Shown: positions 62,501-64,000 of the stretch, in pieces
Layout: each line of letters begins with the position of its first letter
Numbering within the stretch: position 1 is the stretch's first letter
Assembly: GCF_040183065.1 (NCBI RefSeq)
Contig: NC_091131.1
Coordinates: 16,013,800-16,077,799 of the forward strand
DNA length: 64,000 bases
Direction of reading: 5' to 3'
Source of the DNA: Periplaneta americana
Taxonomy: Eukaryota > Arthropoda > Insecta > Blattodea > Blattidae
Program-made: the position numbers and the translations under genes
Notes under the pieces: generated by a model
The model's database searches: none
Seen by the model: only the letters and a program-made list of their open reading frames with translations
Told to the model about the DNA's origin: nothing

Positions 62501-63617
62501 CAGTGATGTCAACTGATGCCCATAGGAGCAAGCGTGCGCTTTAGAGCTCAGGAGAGCCTGAGCGCTTACAGCGGAAAGGAAAGAGACAGACGAGTGAGGT
62601 AGTATATTCTGCTTGGTTGAGCTATATACAGGAATGGCCAGCACTGATTCAATGGGAAGAGAACTTATTAAAACTGCATCCACATTAATTTTTCGTTTTG
62701 TCTGAGAAGTATAAGTGCATTATAAGAATGTAAGTTTTAATTTTAATATTCATTTTTCACAAGTTTGCTTTTTTATTCAAAAGGAATATTTTCTCAACTT
62801 TTTCGCAGAAAAGTGAAATTTTCAGATATGTTTGTTTAGTAGCCTTACAGGTACTAAAACAATGTTTTCGTAAATCTAATATATCGTAAATACGTATTAC
62901 TGAAGACAGTGTATTGAAATGTTTGAAAATATTCTCATGGAAAATGTTTGTAAGGAAATGAATTAACGAAGCAAATACTGTTACATCACAAACAAAAGAT
63001 ATGTACCTATGTGTTGGTAAAACGTCAGCTCTATAGCTTCAGCAGATTTCGAGATAATTTAATATTCTGATAACAGAAAGTTGCTCACCAATATCACCTA
63101 AAAGCATAATGGGGTAAGAGTTTTATTATATAATATTAGTTACAGTTAAAACATATACTGTACCTAGACAACTTTGCTTTGTACTATAATATTGTTTTGA
63201 TTACTTTTATGAGGCTAAAGATATCATCAATATCAATTTCAACTTATCATGTCATATTCAGTGTATTCCTTTGGGATAACACTTTCTTTATGAATTATGT
63301 TTTTAATTCACTTAGTACAGTATAGTTGTGTGAATATTCCTTCTTTACTCTTTATTATGTTATTAAAGTTTAAAACACAACTGCAATATTAGGCTAAGAA
63401 GTAGGTGTTGGTACTTTTGTTTTACAGACAATACAGAAAATAACAAACAGAAAGAAGCCATATAAAAATAACGACATAAAATTTCACGTTCCGTTTGAAG
63501 TTTGTGCACCACTGTTTTCTTAATCCAACAGGCTGCTTATTTCTCCTAGCATACCTAGCGCTTAATGCCCGCGCACGACGTCAAGGTCAGAAAAATGCGT
63601 TTGCTTTGACATCACTG
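62501..63617. mobile_element. Nonautonomous hAT element with perfect 8-bp TSD
   Basis: Ends CAGTGATGTCAA and (inverted) CAGTGATGTCAA are identical over 12 bp. GCTTAACC directly flanks both ends (62493-62500 and 63618-63625). No transposase domain was found in its 1117 bp. Perfect duplications suggest relatively recent insertion. Confidence 0.85.
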
Positions 63618-63679
63618 GCTTAACCCCTAAACTCCCGCAATTACTTTTTTGGTACAACCCTTATTAGAAGAGCCTAACC

Positions 63680-63712
63680 TAGATGTTGATACAGCGTCGT
63701 AAAATAACCCAA
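63680..63712 (+). mobile_element. SINE 3' tail fragment
   Basis: AGATGTTGATACAGCGTCGT + AAAATAACC matches the 3' end of the SINE at 8755-8998. Only the last 30 or so bases are present. Confidence 0.5.
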
Positions 63713-64000
63713 TAAAAAAAGAAGAGCCAATATATTTTCGATATTTATCAGTTTAGAATATTATATAATCGTTTATTCATAGAATTGATATACTCGTAAA
63801 TATTCTGTGTAAATAGAAGTGTCGATATCATTCTTCAGATAACTCCCTGTTCGAAGAGATTCAGTACGTAGATGATGTTGTGATAAGTTGCAGAGATTAT
63901 AATCTTTATCTCAATTTTAATTCTAGAGATATAGACAAGATTTAAGATAAGGTGATTTTATCTTTTACGGTGAAGTTCGTGTTACTGTCACATCTCACTG

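Larger units (their letters stand above)
57741..64000. other. Upstream flank of gene A
   Basis: Two LINE fragments (58096-59250, 59290-59985), tetranucleotide repeats, an hAT element (62501-63617) and a SINE tail. I see nothing recognisable in 57741-58095, 59986-60540, 61373-61660, 61816-62492 and 63713-64000. Confidence 0.55.

Overview
This is an insect nuclear genome window, AT-rich and dominated by transposable elements, with small exons separated by kilobase introns. The LINE proteins (for example the [10 protein letters not shown] and [10 protein letters not shown] types) and the tRNA-derived SINEs ending in GCGTCGTTAAATAA match what I remember from cockroach and termite genomes. A blattodean such as Periplaneta is therefore my best guess, but this is inference. 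Nothing bacterial or viral was recognised.

The host content is on the minus strand. Gene A can be assembled from start to stop as ten exons between 57647 and 19860. Every junction has GT/AG borders and compatible phase, and the exons sum to 2118 nt (705 codons plus stop). It encodes a signal peptide, six Ig-like modules, a glycine-zipper transmembrane helix and a five-residue basic tail, so a type I membrane protein of the immunoglobulin superfamily. Modules 4-6 share a four-cysteine pattern (C...C-x-[FW]-x-RPDG...EC...G-x-W-x-C); modules 1-3 are divergent and carry most of the N-glycosylation sequons. About 11.5 kb further along the same strand lies gene B: a TATA box, a signal-peptide exon (8272-8335) and a first Ig-like exon (840-1148) resembling that of gene A. 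Gene B runs out of the left edge. A and B are tandem paralogs and may belong to a larger cluster. The domain style recalls fasciclin-3-type Ig domains, but no orthology is claimed.

Layout: 1-8335 is gene B with repeats in its intron (SINE, a TIR element with TTAT duplications, a 220-bp tandem repeat, a BED-finger hAT fossil). 8336-19859 is intergenic, with a Jockey-like LINE, a 515-bp tandem duplication, a Helitron, a complete hAT with perfect 8-bp target duplications and a mariner MITE. 19860-57647 is gene A. Its introns hold two further Helitron copies, four copies of one LINE family, three other LINE or transposase fossils, SINEs, MITEs and two minisatellites (41 bp and 81 bp). 57648-64000 is the upstream flank with two LINE fragments, about 0.8 kb of degenerate (TAAA)n and a nonautonomous hAT with a perfect 8-bp duplication.

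Most long open frames here are transposon coding or simple-sequence artefacts. The only well-supported host genes are A and B, and neither is visible as one continuous ORF.
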